Made by a program: the position numbers and the translations under genes
The notes under the pieces: model-generated
Told to the model about the DNA's origin: nothing
The model's database searches: none
Seen by the model: only the letters and a program-made list of their open reading frames with translations
In this document: one piece after another, positions 40,130 to 48,699 of the stretch
Numbering within the stretch: the first letter of the stretch is position 1
How the letters are laid out: each line of letters begins with the position of its first letter
Assembly: GCA_022779345.1 (NCBI GenBank)
Contig: JALFTG010000023.1
Span: forward strand, 1 to 54,151
Reading direction: 5' to 3'
DNA from: Oscillospiraceae bacterium
GTDB taxonomy: Bacteria; Bacillota; Clostridia; Oscillospirales; Oscillospiraceae
DNA: 54,151 nucleotides

Positions 40130-41851
40130 TTATTCAGCAGCAGCCTTCTTCTGCTTCAGCATGGTCTGGATGCTCTCAACCGCCAGAACAACGGCCAGGA
40201 TCACCAGCAGCACACCCAGGATGGCCTGGACATAGGGGCCCCAGTCGGCGCCGCCGGCAGCGATCAGGCCAATCTGAGTCTTGGTGTTGATGATCAGAGA
40301 GCAGATGGTGACGATCAGCATGAAGATCATGGGGATAATGAACATCTTGTTGTTCTTGCCCACATTGCCCAGCCAGGTAGCCACAGCCAGCAGGCCCAGA
40401 GCAGCCAGCAGCTGGTTGGCGGATCCGAACAGAGCCCAGATCTTGCCGTAGCCGTTCATGCCCAGGAACACGCCCAGAACCACGGTGATGATGGTGGCAA
40501 CATAGGGATTGCACAGGACCTTCTTGTAGCCGGTGACAGTCTCGGGAGTCTCGCCCTTGGTGCTGTCAACCCAGAATTCCTGGAACATGAAGCGGGCCAG
40601 ACGGGTAGCGGTATCCAGAGAGGTCAGGCAGAATGCGGAGTAGGTCAGCACCAGCAGGGTGTACAGAACATTGTACACAGAGCCGCGGCTGGGATCGATC
40701 ATACCGGCAATGCCGCCGCCGAAGATGGCGGTAGCGCCCTTCAGAGCGCTGTCGGGGTTGGCAGCGTTCCAGCTGTAGGCATAAGCAACAGCGCACAGGG
40801 TCAGGACTGCCAGCACGCACTCCAGCAGCATGCCGCCGTAAGCGATGGGCTTGGCGTCGGTCTCTTTATCCAGCTGCTTGGCAGTGGTGCCAGAGGAGAC
40901 CAGGGAGTGGAAGCCGGAAATGGCGCCGCAGGCGATGGTGGTGAACAGCACGGGGAACACGGGGCTGGAGGACTCAGCGGACTGGATCACAGGCAGAGAG
41001 TCCATGGAGGGACGGCCCATGATAACAGCGATGACAGCCAGAGCCAGCATTGCGTACAGCAGGAAAGAGCTCAGGTAGTCACGGGGCTGCAGCAGAATCC
41101 ACACAGGAGTGACGGATGCGACCAGAATGTACACACCGACGATCCACATCCAGGCCTTGGAGGACAGATAGATGGGATGGAAGTTCATGCCGATGGCAAT
41201 GATGGCGACGATGGCGATCACGCCGATCACGGAGGACACGCCCAGAGGAGCGTTGCGGCGGTAAACCAGGAAGCCGAAGATAATTGCGATGACGATGAAC
41301 AGGATGGACACCATTGCCACGCGGGCCTGGCTCAGAGAAGCTGCGTAGTCAACAGCGCCGCTCTCGTCGAAGGTAGCACCGAAGGTGCCGGCCACGATGG
41401 AGGCGAAAGCTGCCACGACCAGGATCAGGGTCAGGTAAGCGAAGATGATGAACAGGCGCTTTGCCCGGACACCCATGGTGTCAGCGATGATCTCGCCGAT
41501 GGATTTGCCTTCATGACGGACGGAAGCGAACAGGGCGCCAAAGTCATGGACGCCGCCGAAGAAGATACCGCCGATGACAATCCACAGCGCGCAGGCCAGC
41601 CAGCCGAAGCCCAGGCTTGCAGCGGTGATGGGGCCGGTAATGGGGCCGGCACCGGCGATAGAAGAAAAGTGGTGGCCCATCAGAACAGGGGCCTTGGCGG
41701 GCACATAGTCCACGCCGTCTTCCATTGTGTGCGCGGGAGTGGGTTTGTCGTTTTCACCAACGCCCCACTGTTTGCAGAGGTAACGGCCATAGAAGATATA
41801 GCCGCAGATCAACAATGCAACGCAAATAATGAGAAGTAGTAAGCCATTCAT
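40130..41851 (-). CDS. cstA: carbon starvation protein A (CstA) transporter
   Basis: A 573-residue transporter with ~16 spans. VDYVPAKAPVLMGHHFSSIA near 47 followed by GAGPITGPITA is the CstA signature; FHSLVSSGTTAKQLDKETDA near 317 is also conserved. CstA proteins take up peptides or pyruvate under carbon limitation. Codon use is unusually rich in preferred codons, suggesting high expression. Start overlaps the partner gene by ATGA. Confidence 0.95.
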   Translation of the reverse strand: MNGLLLLIICVALLICGYIFYGRYLCKQWGVGENDKPTPAHTMEDGVDYVPAKAPVLMGHHFSSIAGAGPITGPITAASLGFGWLACALWIVIGGIFFGGVHDFGALFASVRHEGKSIGEIIADTMGVRAKRLFIIFAYLTLILVVAAFASIVAGTFGATFDESGAVDYAASLSQARVAMVSILFIVIAIIFGFLVYRRNAPLGVSSVIGVIAIVAIIAIGMNFHPIYLSSKAWMWIVGVYILVASVTPVWILLQPRDYLSSFLLYAMLALAVIAVIMGRPSMDSLPVIQSAESSSPVFPVLFTTIACGAISGFHSLVSSGTTAKQLDKETDAKPIAYGGMLLECVLAVLTLCAVAYAYSWNAANPDSALKGATAIFGGGIAGMIDPSRGSVYNVLYTLLVLTYSAFCLTSLDTATRLARFMFQEFWVDSTKGETPETVTGYKKVLCNPYVATIITVVLGVFLGMNGYGKIWALFGSANQLLAALGLLAVATWLGNVGKNNKMFIIPMIFMLIVTICSLIINTKTQIGLIAAGGADWGPYVQAILGVLLVILAVVLAVESIQTMLKQKKAAAE

Positions 41852-42381
41852 TGTGATACTCTCCCTTTCTTAGTTTGCCTGGGGTTGAAATTCATCTCCA
41901 GGAGCTTTTTTGCTTCCTTACCGGCTGGATTACTCAGGAAGCTTTGCGTGGAAATCTCCATTGCCGCAATATGATACTCCATCCAGCCATGGAGTGCCAG
42001 CCGAAAGTTTTTGCGGAAGCGGGTCTTTTTGATGATGGCCTTTGCTTCCGGGTCAATGGTGTCCGCCAGGATCACCAGCGTCACAAAGGAGGACATATGC
42101 TCCTTGTCAGGCTTGATGTTGGTCATTCCGGCGGCGCGAGACACTTCAATCTGCTGCCGCAAAGTTTCGGCATCCAGATGATCTGTCAGATAAAAATAGA
42201 CATACTCGTGATTTTCCACCGCGTTCAGCACATGTTTTCTGCTGATCAGATAGTTCTCATCCCGCAGGAAGAAAATCGCCTCGGCAGGATAGCTCCCTCC
42301 TTCCACAGTTACATCCCGTACGATATCGTAATGATGGGAGTATGCGTTGAGCAGACGCTCAAGGCATTCTTCTTTGGTCAT
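41848..42381 (-). CDS. conserved cstA-partner protein, unknown function
   Basis: A 177-residue soluble protein (MTKEECLERLLNAYSHHYDI at start; VYFYLTDHLDAETLRQQIEV near 79; VILADTIDPEAKAIIKKTRF near 117; LALHGWMEYHIAAMEIST near 140). The same gene commonly precedes cstA in Clostridia, so a supporting or regulatory role in CstA transport is plausible, but no domain is known to me. The mapped promoter places transcription start near 42469, so starts upstream of that are excluded. ATG 42381 is chosen; GTG 42402 with AAGAAGGG close by is the alternative. Confidence 0.75.
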   Translation of the reverse strand: MTKEECLERLLNAYSHHYDIVRDVTVEGGSYPAEAIFFLRDENYLISRKHVLNAVENHEYVYFYLTDHLDAETLRQQIEVSRAAGMTNIKPDKEHMSSFVTLVILADTIDPEAKAIIKKTRFRKNFRLALHGWMEYHIAAMEISTQSFLSNPAGKEAKKLLEMNFNPRQTKKGRVSQ

Positions 42382-42416
42382 TTCTATTGAGATAACTATC
42401 ACACCCTTCTTCGCTG

Positions 42417-42475
42417 TCTTTCTGTGGAAAAAGACAACAGGAGCTTGCGCTCCCTCCACATTTTTATCTGTCTGT
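42417..42475 (-). promoter_or_regulatory. hairpin in cstA operon leader
   Basis: Minus strand GTGGA...TCCAC enclosing GGAGC GCAA GCTCC (42453-42440), followed by TGTTGTCTTTTT. It resembles a short attenuator between promoter and first gene. Confidence 0.45.
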
Positions 42476-42504
42476 ATCTTAACACTCTGTTCATAAAATT
42501 TCAA
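42476..42504 (-). promoter_or_regulatory. cstA operon promoter
   Basis: Minus strand TTGAAA (42504-42499), 17-base spacer, TAAGAT (42481-42476). A second palindrome (AGTTTTTTGATAAAAAACT, 42506-42524) lies directly upstream. Confidence 0.65.
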
Positions 42505-42680
42505 TAGTTTTTTGATAAAAAACTGTCATGCAGACGCATATATTTTCTGTTTTTCCCGTCAGATTTCACAAACATTCCATTTTTGCCAGAAATATAACGA
42601 ATTCAATGCGATCAATCGCAAGCGGTGAAACGGCTGTTTCCGGGAGAATTTTCCCTCCGGAGACTTCCTGCATCAACAGG
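42505..42680. other. gene-free stretch between cstA promoter and tRNA terminator
   Basis: Apart from the palindrome beside the cstA promoter and a TTCCTG/CAGGAA hairpin (42665-42683), I see no gene. A 35-codon minus-strand frame ending at 42566 lacks an RBS. Confidence 0.5.
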
Positions 42681-42716
42681 AAAGCCCCCGGCAGTTGTAT
42701 GACTGCCGGGGGCTTT
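42681..42716 (-). terminator. terminator of tRNA-Gly
   Basis: Perfect 15-bp stem AAAGCCCCCGGCAGT/ACTGCCGGGGGCTTT with a six-base loop, six bases beyond the tRNA CCA end. Symmetric A/T ends allow function on both strands. Confidence 0.85.
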
Positions 42717-42721
42717 GCCGC

Positions 42722-42795
42722 TGGAGCGGGTAAAGGGAGTCGAACCCTCCTATCAACCTTGGGAAGGTTGCGTTCTACCGATGAACTATACCCGC
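42722..42795 (-). tRNA. tRNA-Gly (anticodon CCC)
   Basis: 74 bases including an encoded CCA. Acceptor GCGGGTA/TACCCGC with discriminator U; anticodon arm CAACC-TTCCCAA-GGTTG, giving anticodon CCC; T arm GAGGGTTCGACTCCC. Reads GGG codons. Promoter and terminator are both close, so it is an autonomous unit. Confidence 0.96.
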
Positions 42796-42812
42796 ATATC
42801 CGGAATATGCAT

Positions 42813-42841
42813 ACTATATCACAAACCGGCGGGAAAGGCAA
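42813..42841 (-). promoter_or_regulatory. tRNA-Gly promoter
   Basis: Minus strand TTGCCT (42841-42836), 17-base spacer, TATAGT (42818-42813), ~10 bases before the likely primary transcript start. Confidence 0.7.
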
Positions 42842-42881
42842 GGCGAAATCCGCCGGAGGACGAAAAATTTTCCGCCTCCGG

Positions 42882-43403
42882 TCAGCCCTCCTCCAGCAGG
42901 GACATGATACGCATATACAGCTCTTCCGCGTTCCAGCGGAAATTGCGCTCCATGCGCTTTGCCTGATCCTCGTTTCCCACCACGGCGGACAGCTCCAGCA
43001 GCTCGCCCTTGCCGTCGGACAGGGACAGGTGCACCATGCAGCCGCTGTCCGTCTGCTCATGGTCCGCCCGGATCATGGCCTCCCGGCTCACCCGGTCCGC
43101 CACCGGCAGCATGGCCATGTCCGCCCGGGCCCGAACGGAGACCGGCAGGCTGCTCTCCATGACCGCCCCGTCGTCCCGGCCCAGAGGGGTGATCTCATAC
43201 CGGTCGTCATTGTCGGTGATATGGCCCGTGGCCACCAGCTCCGACAGGCACTCGGAGAAGCTGAAATAATCCACCGCGCCGTCACAGAACACCACATCCT
43301 CCAGTCCGTCCCGGTCCACCGGGCCGGGGAGCCGGGCCAGAATGTATAGAATCAGGATTTTGATATCCAGTTTTTCCCGGATGAAGCCGAAGCCCTCGTC
43401 CAT
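42882..43403 (-). CDS. DUF4364 family protein (winged-helix-like)
   Basis: A 173-residue soluble protein: IREKLDIKILILYILARLPG at the N-terminus, a winged-helix-like region to ~75 (YFSFSECLSELVATGHITDN) and a C-terminal domain. DUF4364 proteins are common in Clostridia and look like small transcription regulators; target unknown. Start ATG 43403 with GGAGGCGG upstream and a near-consensus promoter. Confidence 0.85.
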   Translation of the reverse strand: MDEGFGFIREKLDIKILILYILARLPGPVDRDGLEDVVFCDGAVDYFSFSECLSELVATGHITDNDDRYEITPLGRDDGAVMESSLPVSVRARADMAMLPVADRVSREAMIRADHEQTDSGCMVHLSLSDGKGELLELSAVVGNEDQAKRMERNFRWNAEELYMRIMSLLEEG

Positions 43404-43433
43404 GTTTCCGCCTCCAATCTGTTCACGGCTTCC

Positions 43434-43462
43434 ATTATACCCTATTTCCCGTGAATTGTCCA
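43434..43462 (-). promoter_or_regulatory. promoter of DUF4364 gene
   Basis: Minus strand TGGACA (43462-43457), 17-base spacer, TATAAT (43439-43434). Confidence 0.75.
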
Positions 43463-43474
43463 AAAATCTTTTTC

Positions 43475-43500
43475 ACGCCTGAAACTGCCGCGCATACACT
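43475..43500 (+). promoter_or_regulatory. mother-cell sigma (E/K)-like promoter
   Basis: CATACACT (43493-43500) matches the sigma-E -10 (CATACANT), with AC (43475-43476) 16 bases earlier as in sigma-K -35 elements. No housekeeping promoter is seen for the downstream gene on this strand. Confidence 0.45.
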
Positions 43501-43541
43501 GTTAGTGAAGTTCCTTCAAATCCCGATCAGGAGGTATGACT

Positions 43542-44333
43542 ATGGCAGACCGAGTTGTTCCCGGTCCGGTCGAAAGCAGCGCCCAGGTGCGTGAGGCCGT
43601 CTGCATTCAGACCAGAAAAATCTTCGACAGCTGCAGGGATAAGGATTGCATCGAAGACCTGCGGGTGTTTCCCACGGTTTCCTCTCAATCTTACATAGAA
43701 AGCGCCATCAGCGTCCGGCCCAAATGCGCCGAGCTGCTGTACGCCGATGTGAAGGTGGAGGGGATGAGCTTCAACCGGGGCTATTACACCGTGGATGTGA
43801 CCTATTTTTACCGCGTCACCGGCGAGACCTTCCCTGGCGGCAGTCCCGTGTCCGGGCTGGCGGTGTTCGACAAGCGGGTGATGCTGTTCGGCAGCGAGGG
43901 GGCCGTCAAGACCTTCACCTCCGCCGACAGCTGCTGCCACACGGACCCGTCCTCCCCCATCGGCGTGGTGGAGGTAGTGGACCCCATCGTCCTGTCCATG
44001 CGGATCGCCGACTCCGAGTGCCTGATTCCGCCGGATCTGGAAGCCCGGGACATTCCCGGCTGGATTCTGGAGCGGTTCCCGGAGGAGCTGGTGCTCACGG
44101 ACACGGCCAAGCGCCTGTTCGTCACCCTGGGGCAGTTCTCCATCATCCGGCTGGAGCGGGATACCCAGCTGCTCATCCCGGCGTACGATTACTGCCTGCC
44201 GGACAAAGAGTGCGAGGCATCCTCCCCGGGGGACGATCCCTGCGCCCTGTTCGGCAAGATCCGCTTCCCGGTGGAGGAGTTTTTCCCGCCCGACACCGTG
44301 GAATGCTCCGAGGAGTACAAAAATCTCATCTGA
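43542..44333 (+). CDS. conserved clostridial protein of unknown function, possibly spore-associated
   Basis: A 263-residue protein (IVxPGPVES-like VVPGPVESSAQVREAVCIQT at the start; IFDSCRDKDCIEDLRVFPT near 25; FNRGYYTVDVTYFYRVTGET near 76; FDKRVMLFGSEGAVKTF near 107). Members of this Clostridia family have a Cys-containing IFDSCRDKDC motif and beta-rich body. No signal peptide or membrane span. The promoter resembles mother-cell sigma sites, so a spore-coat role is possible but inferred. Start ATG 43542 is favoured over ATG 43536, which touches the AGGAGG RBS. Confidence 0.8.
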   Translation: MADRVVPGPVESSAQVREAVCIQTRKIFDSCRDKDCIEDLRVFPTVSSQSYIESAISVRPKCAELLYADVKVEGMSFNRGYYTVDVTYFYRVTGETFPGGSPVSGLAVFDKRVMLFGSEGAVKTFTSADSCCHTDPSSPIGVVEVVDPIVLSMRIADSECLIPPDLEARDIPGWILERFPEELVLTDTAKRLFVTLGQFSIIRLERDTQLLIPAYDYCLPDKECEASSPGDDPCALFGKIRFPVEEFFPPDTVECSEEYKNLI

Positions 44334-44344
44334 TTTCCCGTGCA

Positions 44345-44381
44345 AAAGACCCGCTGCCATTGAAACCGGCAGCGGGTCTTT
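44345..44381. terminator. bidirectional terminator
   Basis: AAAGACCCGCTGCC (44345-44358) with GGCAGCGGGTCTTT (44368-44381), a 14-bp stem between convergent genes. Confidence 0.9.
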
Positions 44382-44384
44382 CTG

Positions 44385-45050
44385 TCAGGTCTGTGGCACG
44401 ATGTGCTCTGCGTCCTTGTAAATGGCGTCAGCGGGGATCACGCCCCGGACGCTGGACACGGGATAGATGTGGCTGTTCCGGCCGATCACCGTGCCGGGGT
44501 TCAGCACGCTGTTGCAGCCCACTTCCACATGGTCGCCCAGAATGGCGCCGAACTTCTTCCGGCCGGTCTCGATCTGCTCGTCGCCCTTCACCACCACCAG
44601 AGTCTTGTCGCTTTTCACATTGGAGGTGATGGAGCCGGCGCCCATATGGGCCTTGTAGCCCAGGACAGAGTCGCCCACATAGTTGTAGTGGGGCACCTGC
44701 ACATTGTCGAACAGGACCACATTTTTCAGTTCCACGGAGTTGCCCACCACAGCGTTTTTGCCCACGATGGCGCTGCCCCGGATGAAGGCGCAGTGGCGTA
44801 CCTCGGCCCCGTGGTCGATGATGCAGGGGGCGCCGATATACGCAGAGGGGAACACTTTTGCGTCCTTTGCAATCCACACGCCCGCCTGGGGATGGTCAAA
44901 TTCCTCCGCGGGGAGGGTCTCACCCAGTTTCTCAATGAATGCGCTGATCTCCCCCAGCACTTCCCAGGGGTAGGTTTTCTCCCGGAACAGGTCCGCCGCG
45001 ATGGTGTGGGACAGGTCCAGGAGCTCTTCAATTTTCATTTGCTTTTCCAT
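44385..45050 (-). CDS. hexapeptide-repeat acyltransferase (GlmU C-terminal-like)
   Basis: A 221-residue left-handed beta-helix protein with hexapeptide repeats (~65-205; e.g. CIIDHGAEVRHCAFIRGSAI and VGKNAVVGNSVEL) resembling the acetyltransferase half of GlmU, with no nucleotidyltransferase domain. Directly downstream of glmM (2-base gap), so it probably acts in GlcNAc-1-P/UDP-GlcNAc synthesis with a separate uridylyltransferase elsewhere (inference). RBS for ATG 45050 is weak, consistent with coupling. Confidence 0.85.
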   Translation of the reverse strand: MEKQMKIEELLDLSHTIAADLFREKTYPWEVLGEISAFIEKLGETLPAEEFDHPQAGVWIAKDAKVFPSAYIGAPCIIDHGAEVRHCAFIRGSAIVGKNAVVGNSVELKNVVLFDNVQVPHYNYVGDSVLGYKAHMGAGSITSNVKSDKTLVVVKGDEQIETGRKKFGAILGDHVEVGCNSVLNPGTVIGRNSHIYPVSSVRGVIPADAIYKDAEHIVPQT

Positions 45051-45052
45051 GA

Positions 45053-46402
45053 TTATTTCACCCGGATGAGATGTCCGGTCTCCTTCATGACTTCGATTAC
45101 TTCGTTCACTTTTTCCTCGCACAGCTCATGGGTGGAGGCCTCCACCATGACCCGGAGCACCGGCTCCGTGCCGCTCTTGCGCAGGAGGATGCGGCCCTCG
45201 CCGTGGAGGTCAGCGGTGACCTTGTCGGCCGCGGCCTGGACTGCGGGGTCTGCCAGGGTGCCGTCCTTGTCGTCCACGATCACATTCTTCAGGAGCTGGG
45301 GATAGATGGTCAGGTCTGCCGTCAGAGCGGACAGGGGCTGTTTCTTGTCCAGCATCACCTGCATCACCTTGATGGCGGTGAGCAGGCCGTCGCCGGTGTT
45401 GGCGTACTTGGCGAAGATGATGTGGCCGGACTGTTCCCCGCCGATGAGATGGCCGTTGTCCCGCATATTTTCATACACAAACCGGTCGCCCACGGCGGTC
45501 TTTTCGTAGCCGATGCCAAGGGCGTCCAGGGCCTTGTACAGGCCGATGTTGGACATGACGGTGGTGACCACCTTGCTGCCGTCCAGCTCGCCACGCTCCA
45601 GCATATTCCGGGCGCAGATGTACATGATGGCGTCGCCGTCCACCACATTGCCCTTTTCGTCCACGGCCAGACACCGGTCCGCGTCGCCATCAAAGGCGAA
45701 TCCGATGTCCAGACCGTTGTCCACCACGAACTTCTGAAGATGCTCGATGTGGGTGGAGCCGGCCTCCCGGTTGATGTTCAGGCCGTCGGGGGTGTTGTTG
45801 ATCACATGGGTCTCGGCGCCCAGGGCATCGAAAATGCTCTTGCCCATCTGCCAGGTGCTGCCGTTGGCGCAGTCCAGACCCACCTTGATGTCCTTATAGG
45901 AGTGGGTGGCCAGGGAAATCAGGTAGCCGATGTACCGGTTCCGTCCGGAGGAATAGTCGATGGTGCGGCCGATGTGGTCGGCAGTGGCCAGGGGAATCTC
46001 CATATCCCCGTCCAGATAGTGCTCCACCTGGGCGATCATCTCGTCATCCATCTTCTCCCCGTGGCCATTCATCAGTTTGATACCGTTGTCGGTGTAGGGA
46101 TTATGGCTGGCGGAGATCATGACGCCGCAGTCAAAGCCGTCTGCACGGACCACATAGGACACGCTGGGAGTGGTGGTCACATGGAGCAGGTAGGCGTCGC
46201 CGCCCGCGGCGGTGATGCCGGCGGACAGGGCGCACTCGTACATATAGCTGGAGCGGCGGGTGTCCTTGCCGATGGCGATCTGCGCCCGGTGCTCCCGGCC
46301 GAAATACCAGCCCAGGAATTTGCCGATTTTAAAGGCGTGATCCACGGTCAGGTCCACATTGGCCTCACCCCGGAACCCGTCGGTCCCAAAATATTTGGAC
46401 AT
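45053..46402 (-). CDS. glmM: phosphoglucosamine mutase
   Basis: A 449-residue GlmM converting glucosamine-6-P to glucosamine-1-P. KYFGTDGFRGEANVDLT at the start, phosphoserine loop GVMISASHNPYTDNGIKLM near 95, metal loop FAFDGDADRCLAVDEKG near 238, sugar loop GGEQSGHIIF near 325 and the phosphate-binding RKSGTEPVLRVMVEA near 413. Start ATG 46402 with GGAGGTATAAACAAT upstream; earlier starts would read through the intergenic repeat. Confidence 0.96.
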   Translation of the reverse strand: MSKYFGTDGFRGEANVDLTVDHAFKIGKFLGWYFGREHRAQIAIGKDTRRSSYMYECALSAGITAAGGDAYLLHVTTTPSVSYVVRADGFDCGVMISASHNPYTDNGIKLMNGHGEKMDDEMIAQVEHYLDGDMEIPLATADHIGRTIDYSSGRNRYIGYLISLATHSYKDIKVGLDCANGSTWQMGKSIFDALGAETHVINNTPDGLNINREAGSTHIEHLQKFVVDNGLDIGFAFDGDADRCLAVDEKGNVVDGDAIMYICARNMLERGELDGSKVVTTVMSNIGLYKALDALGIGYEKTAVGDRFVYENMRDNGHLIGGEQSGHIIFAKYANTGDGLLTAIKVMQVMLDKKQPLSALTADLTIYPQLLKNVIVDDKDGTLADPAVQAAADKVTADLHGEGRILLRKSGTEPVLRVMVEASTHELCEEKVNEVIEVMKETGHLIRVK

Positions 46403-46422
46403 ATTGTTTATACCTCCAATAT

Positions 46423-46528
46423 CAGTCATTTGAATCTGTCGGTTCAAATGAGAATTTGCGGCCATTCCATGCACGGGCTGAAGCCCGCACACGCCATTGG
46501 CCGGGCAGTGTTTTTTACAAAATCGTAA
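46423..46528 (-). repeat. structured intergenic repeat, copy 2
   Basis: Minus-strand order: hairpin A TTAC/GTAA (46528-46515), AAAAAACACTG, CCCGGCCAATGG, hairpin B bounded by GGCCA (46502-46498) and TGGCC (46464-46460) with inner GCGGGC/GCCCGT, linker GCAAATTCT, hairpin C CATTTGAA/TTCAAATG (46450-46427), then ACTG (46426-46423). Starts right after the dapL stop and ends at the glmM RBS. Confidence 0.7.
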
Positions 46529-46529
46529 T

Positions 46530-47741
46530 TTACAGCATTCTGGTAATTCTGCGGATGGCTTCTTTGGTATTTTCCGGATCGCCGAAGCCGGTGAGACGGA
46601 TATAGCCTTCGCCGCTGGGACCGAAGCCGGCGCCGGGGGTGGTGACCACATTGCCCTCCTGGAGCAGGCGGTCAAAGAAGTCCCAGGAGCCCATGCCGTC
46701 CGGCGTGGCGGCCCAGACATAGGGGGAGTTCACGCCGCCGTACACCGTCAGGCCCGCTTTGGCCAGGCCCTCCCGGATGATGGCCGCATTGTTCAGGTAG
46801 TAGTCGATGGTCTCCCGCACTTCCTGCTGGCCCTCGGGGGTATAGATGGCCTCGGCACCCCGCTGGATCATGTAGGGGCAGCCGTTGTACTTGGTGGACT
46901 GGCGGCGCAGCCACAGCTCAGCCAGGGACACGCCGTTCACCTTCAGTTCTTTGGGGATGATGGTGTAGGCGCAGCGGGTGCCGGTGAAGCCGGCGGTCTT
47001 GGAATAGCTGCGGAACTCAATGGCGCAGGTCCGGGCGCCGGGCACTTCATAGATGCTGTGAGGAATTTCCGGGTCCCGGATGAAGGCCTCATAGGCGGAG
47101 TCGTACAGGATCACGCTGCCGTGCTCATTGGCATAGTCCACCCACAGCTTCAGCTGGTCTTTGGTGGCGGCCATGCCGGTGGGGTTGTTGGGGAAGCACA
47201 GATAGATCAGATCCGGCACCCGCTCCGGCAGGGCCGGGACAAACCCGTTTTCCGCCGTGCAGGGCATATAGACGATGTTGGTCCACTTCTCCCCGTCATA
47301 CTCCCCGGCCCGGCCGGCCATGGCGTTGGCGTCCACATACACCGGGTACACCGGGTCGCACACCGCCACCACATTGTTGACGGAGAAGATGTCCCCAATG
47401 TTCCCGCAGTCGCTTTTGGCGCCGTCGGACACGAAGATCTCCTCCCGGCTCATGGTCACACCCCGGGCGGCATAGTCGTGCTGCACAATGGCGTCCCGGA
47501 GGAAGTCATAGCCCTCATAGGGGCCGTAGCCCATGAAGGTATCGGCGCTGCCCATCTCGTCCACGGCCTTGTGCATGGCCCGGATCACGGAGGGCGCCAG
47601 GGGGCGGGTCACATCGCCGATGCCCATTTTAATCAGCTTTTTATCGGGGTTTGCCGCCTGATAAGCCGCGGTGCGCCGGGCGATCTCGGCGAACAGGTAG
47701 CTGCCGGGGAGCTTCTGAAAATTCTGATTGATCTCTGCCAT
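46530..47741 (-). CDS. dapL: LL-diaminopimelate aminotransferase
   Basis: A 403-residue class I/II PLP aminotransferase making LL-DAP from tetrahydrodipicolinate in one step. [20 protein letters not shown] near 37, [17 protein letters not shown] near 105, [14 protein letters not shown] near 187 and the PLP-lysine motif [20 protein letters not shown] near 245. Length is typical. With dapF, upstream by 34 bases, it forms the lysine/peptidoglycan DAP branch. Confidence 0.97.
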   Translation of the reverse strand: MAEINQNFQKLPGSYLFAEIARRTAAYQAANPDKKLIKMGIGDVTRPLAPSVIRAMHKAVDEMGSADTFMGYGPYEGYDFLRDAIVQHDYAARGVTMSREEIFVSDGAKSDCGNIGDIFSVNNVVAVCDPVYPVYVDANAMAGRAGEYDGEKWTNIVYMPCTAENGFVPALPERVPDLIYLCFPNNPTGMAATKDQLKLWVDYANEHGSVILYDSAYEAFIRDPEIPHSIYEVPGARTCAIEFRSYSKTAGFTGTRCAYTIIPKELKVNGVSLAELWLRRQSTKYNGCPYMIQRGAEAIYTPEGQQEVRETIDYYLNNAAIIREGLAKAGLTVYGGVNSPYVWAATPDGMGSWDFFDRLLQEGNVVTTPGAGFGPSGEGYIRLTGFGDPENTKEAIRRITRML

Positions 47742-47775
47742 AGTCGTTCCTCTTTATCTGATGGTATGGTTTCTG

Positions 47776-48609
47776 TTATTCGTCAAAGGTGCCGTCGAAC
47801 ACTTTCACGGCGGGACCGGTCATGTAGATCAGGTTCTCCGCCCGGTTCCACTCGATCTCCAGTTCGCCGCCCCGGAGGAGCATCTTCACCCTGGCAGCGG
47901 ACTTGCCGCAGACCACGGCCGCCGCCAGAGAGGCGCTGGAGCCGGTGCCGCAGGCCAGCGTCTCGCCGCTGCCCCGCTCCCAGACCCGCATCTTCAGGGT
48001 GTGCTCATCCACCACCTGCACGAACTCCGTGTTCACCCGCTCGGGGAACATGGGGTGGTTTTCAAAGGCGGGGCCGATCTCTTCCAGATTCAGCCAGTCC
48101 ACATTGTCTACGAACACCACGGCGTGGGGGTTGCCCATGGACACGGCGGTCACATCCCAGCGCTTGCCGCAGACCTCAATGGGGCGCATGATGAAGTTCT
48201 CCCCCTCGGCCTTCATGGGGATCTGGGCGGGGCGGAACTCGGGAGAGCCCATGCACACCCGGACCGTGGAAACCTTGCCGTCTTCCACCTGCAGCTGCAG
48301 GGTCTTGACGCCGCTGCCGGTCTCCACCGTCAGCTCGGTCTTGTCGGTCATGCCGTTGTCATACACATATTTCGCCACGCAGCGGATGCCGTTGCCGCAC
48401 ATCTTGCCGTGGGAACCGTCGGCGTTGTACATATCCATTTTGAAATCCGCCACATCGGACCGGTCGATGCAGATCAGGCCGTCGCCGCCGATACCGAAGT
48501 GCCGGTCGGAAATCTTTCTGGCCAGCGCCGGACGGTCCTCCACATTCTCGGCAAAGCAGTTGACATAAATATAGTCGTTGCCGCAGCCCTGCATTTTGGT
48601 AAACTTCAT
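47776..48609 (-). CDS. dapF: diaminopimelate epimerase
   Basis: A 277-residue epimerase converting LL- to meso-DAP. Catalytic cysteine pair in MCGNGIRCVAKYV near 75 and ACGTGSSASLAAA near 223; start KFTKMQGCGNDYIYVNCF and GIGGDGLICID are typical. Start ATG 48609 with GGAGG upstream. Divergent from the YetF gene. Confidence 0.97.
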   Translation of the reverse strand: MKFTKMQGCGNDYIYVNCFAENVEDRPALARKISDRHFGIGGDGLICIDRSDVADFKMDMYNADGSHGKMCGNGIRCVAKYVYDNGMTDKTELTVETGSGVKTLQLQVEDGKVSTVRVCMGSPEFRPAQIPMKAEGENFIMRPIEVCGKRWDVTAVSMGNPHAVVFVDNVDWLNLEEIGPAFENHPMFPERVNTEFVQVVDEHTLKMRVWERGSGETLACGTGSSASLAAAVVCGKSAARVKMLLRGGELEIEWNRAENLIYMTGPAVKVFDGTFDE

Positions 48610-48699
48610 AATCTTACCTCCGTTGTTGGGTTTGTCTGTATTTTTATTCCGGTTTCCGGGAAAAATCATCTGTAAAATTTCTGCAAAAAGGAGCGCGCC

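Noticed and set aside
42566-42673. 35-codon minus-strand frame between tRNA-Gly and the cstA promoter
   Set aside because: No RBS, no recognisable family, and it begins after the tRNA terminator without a promoter.
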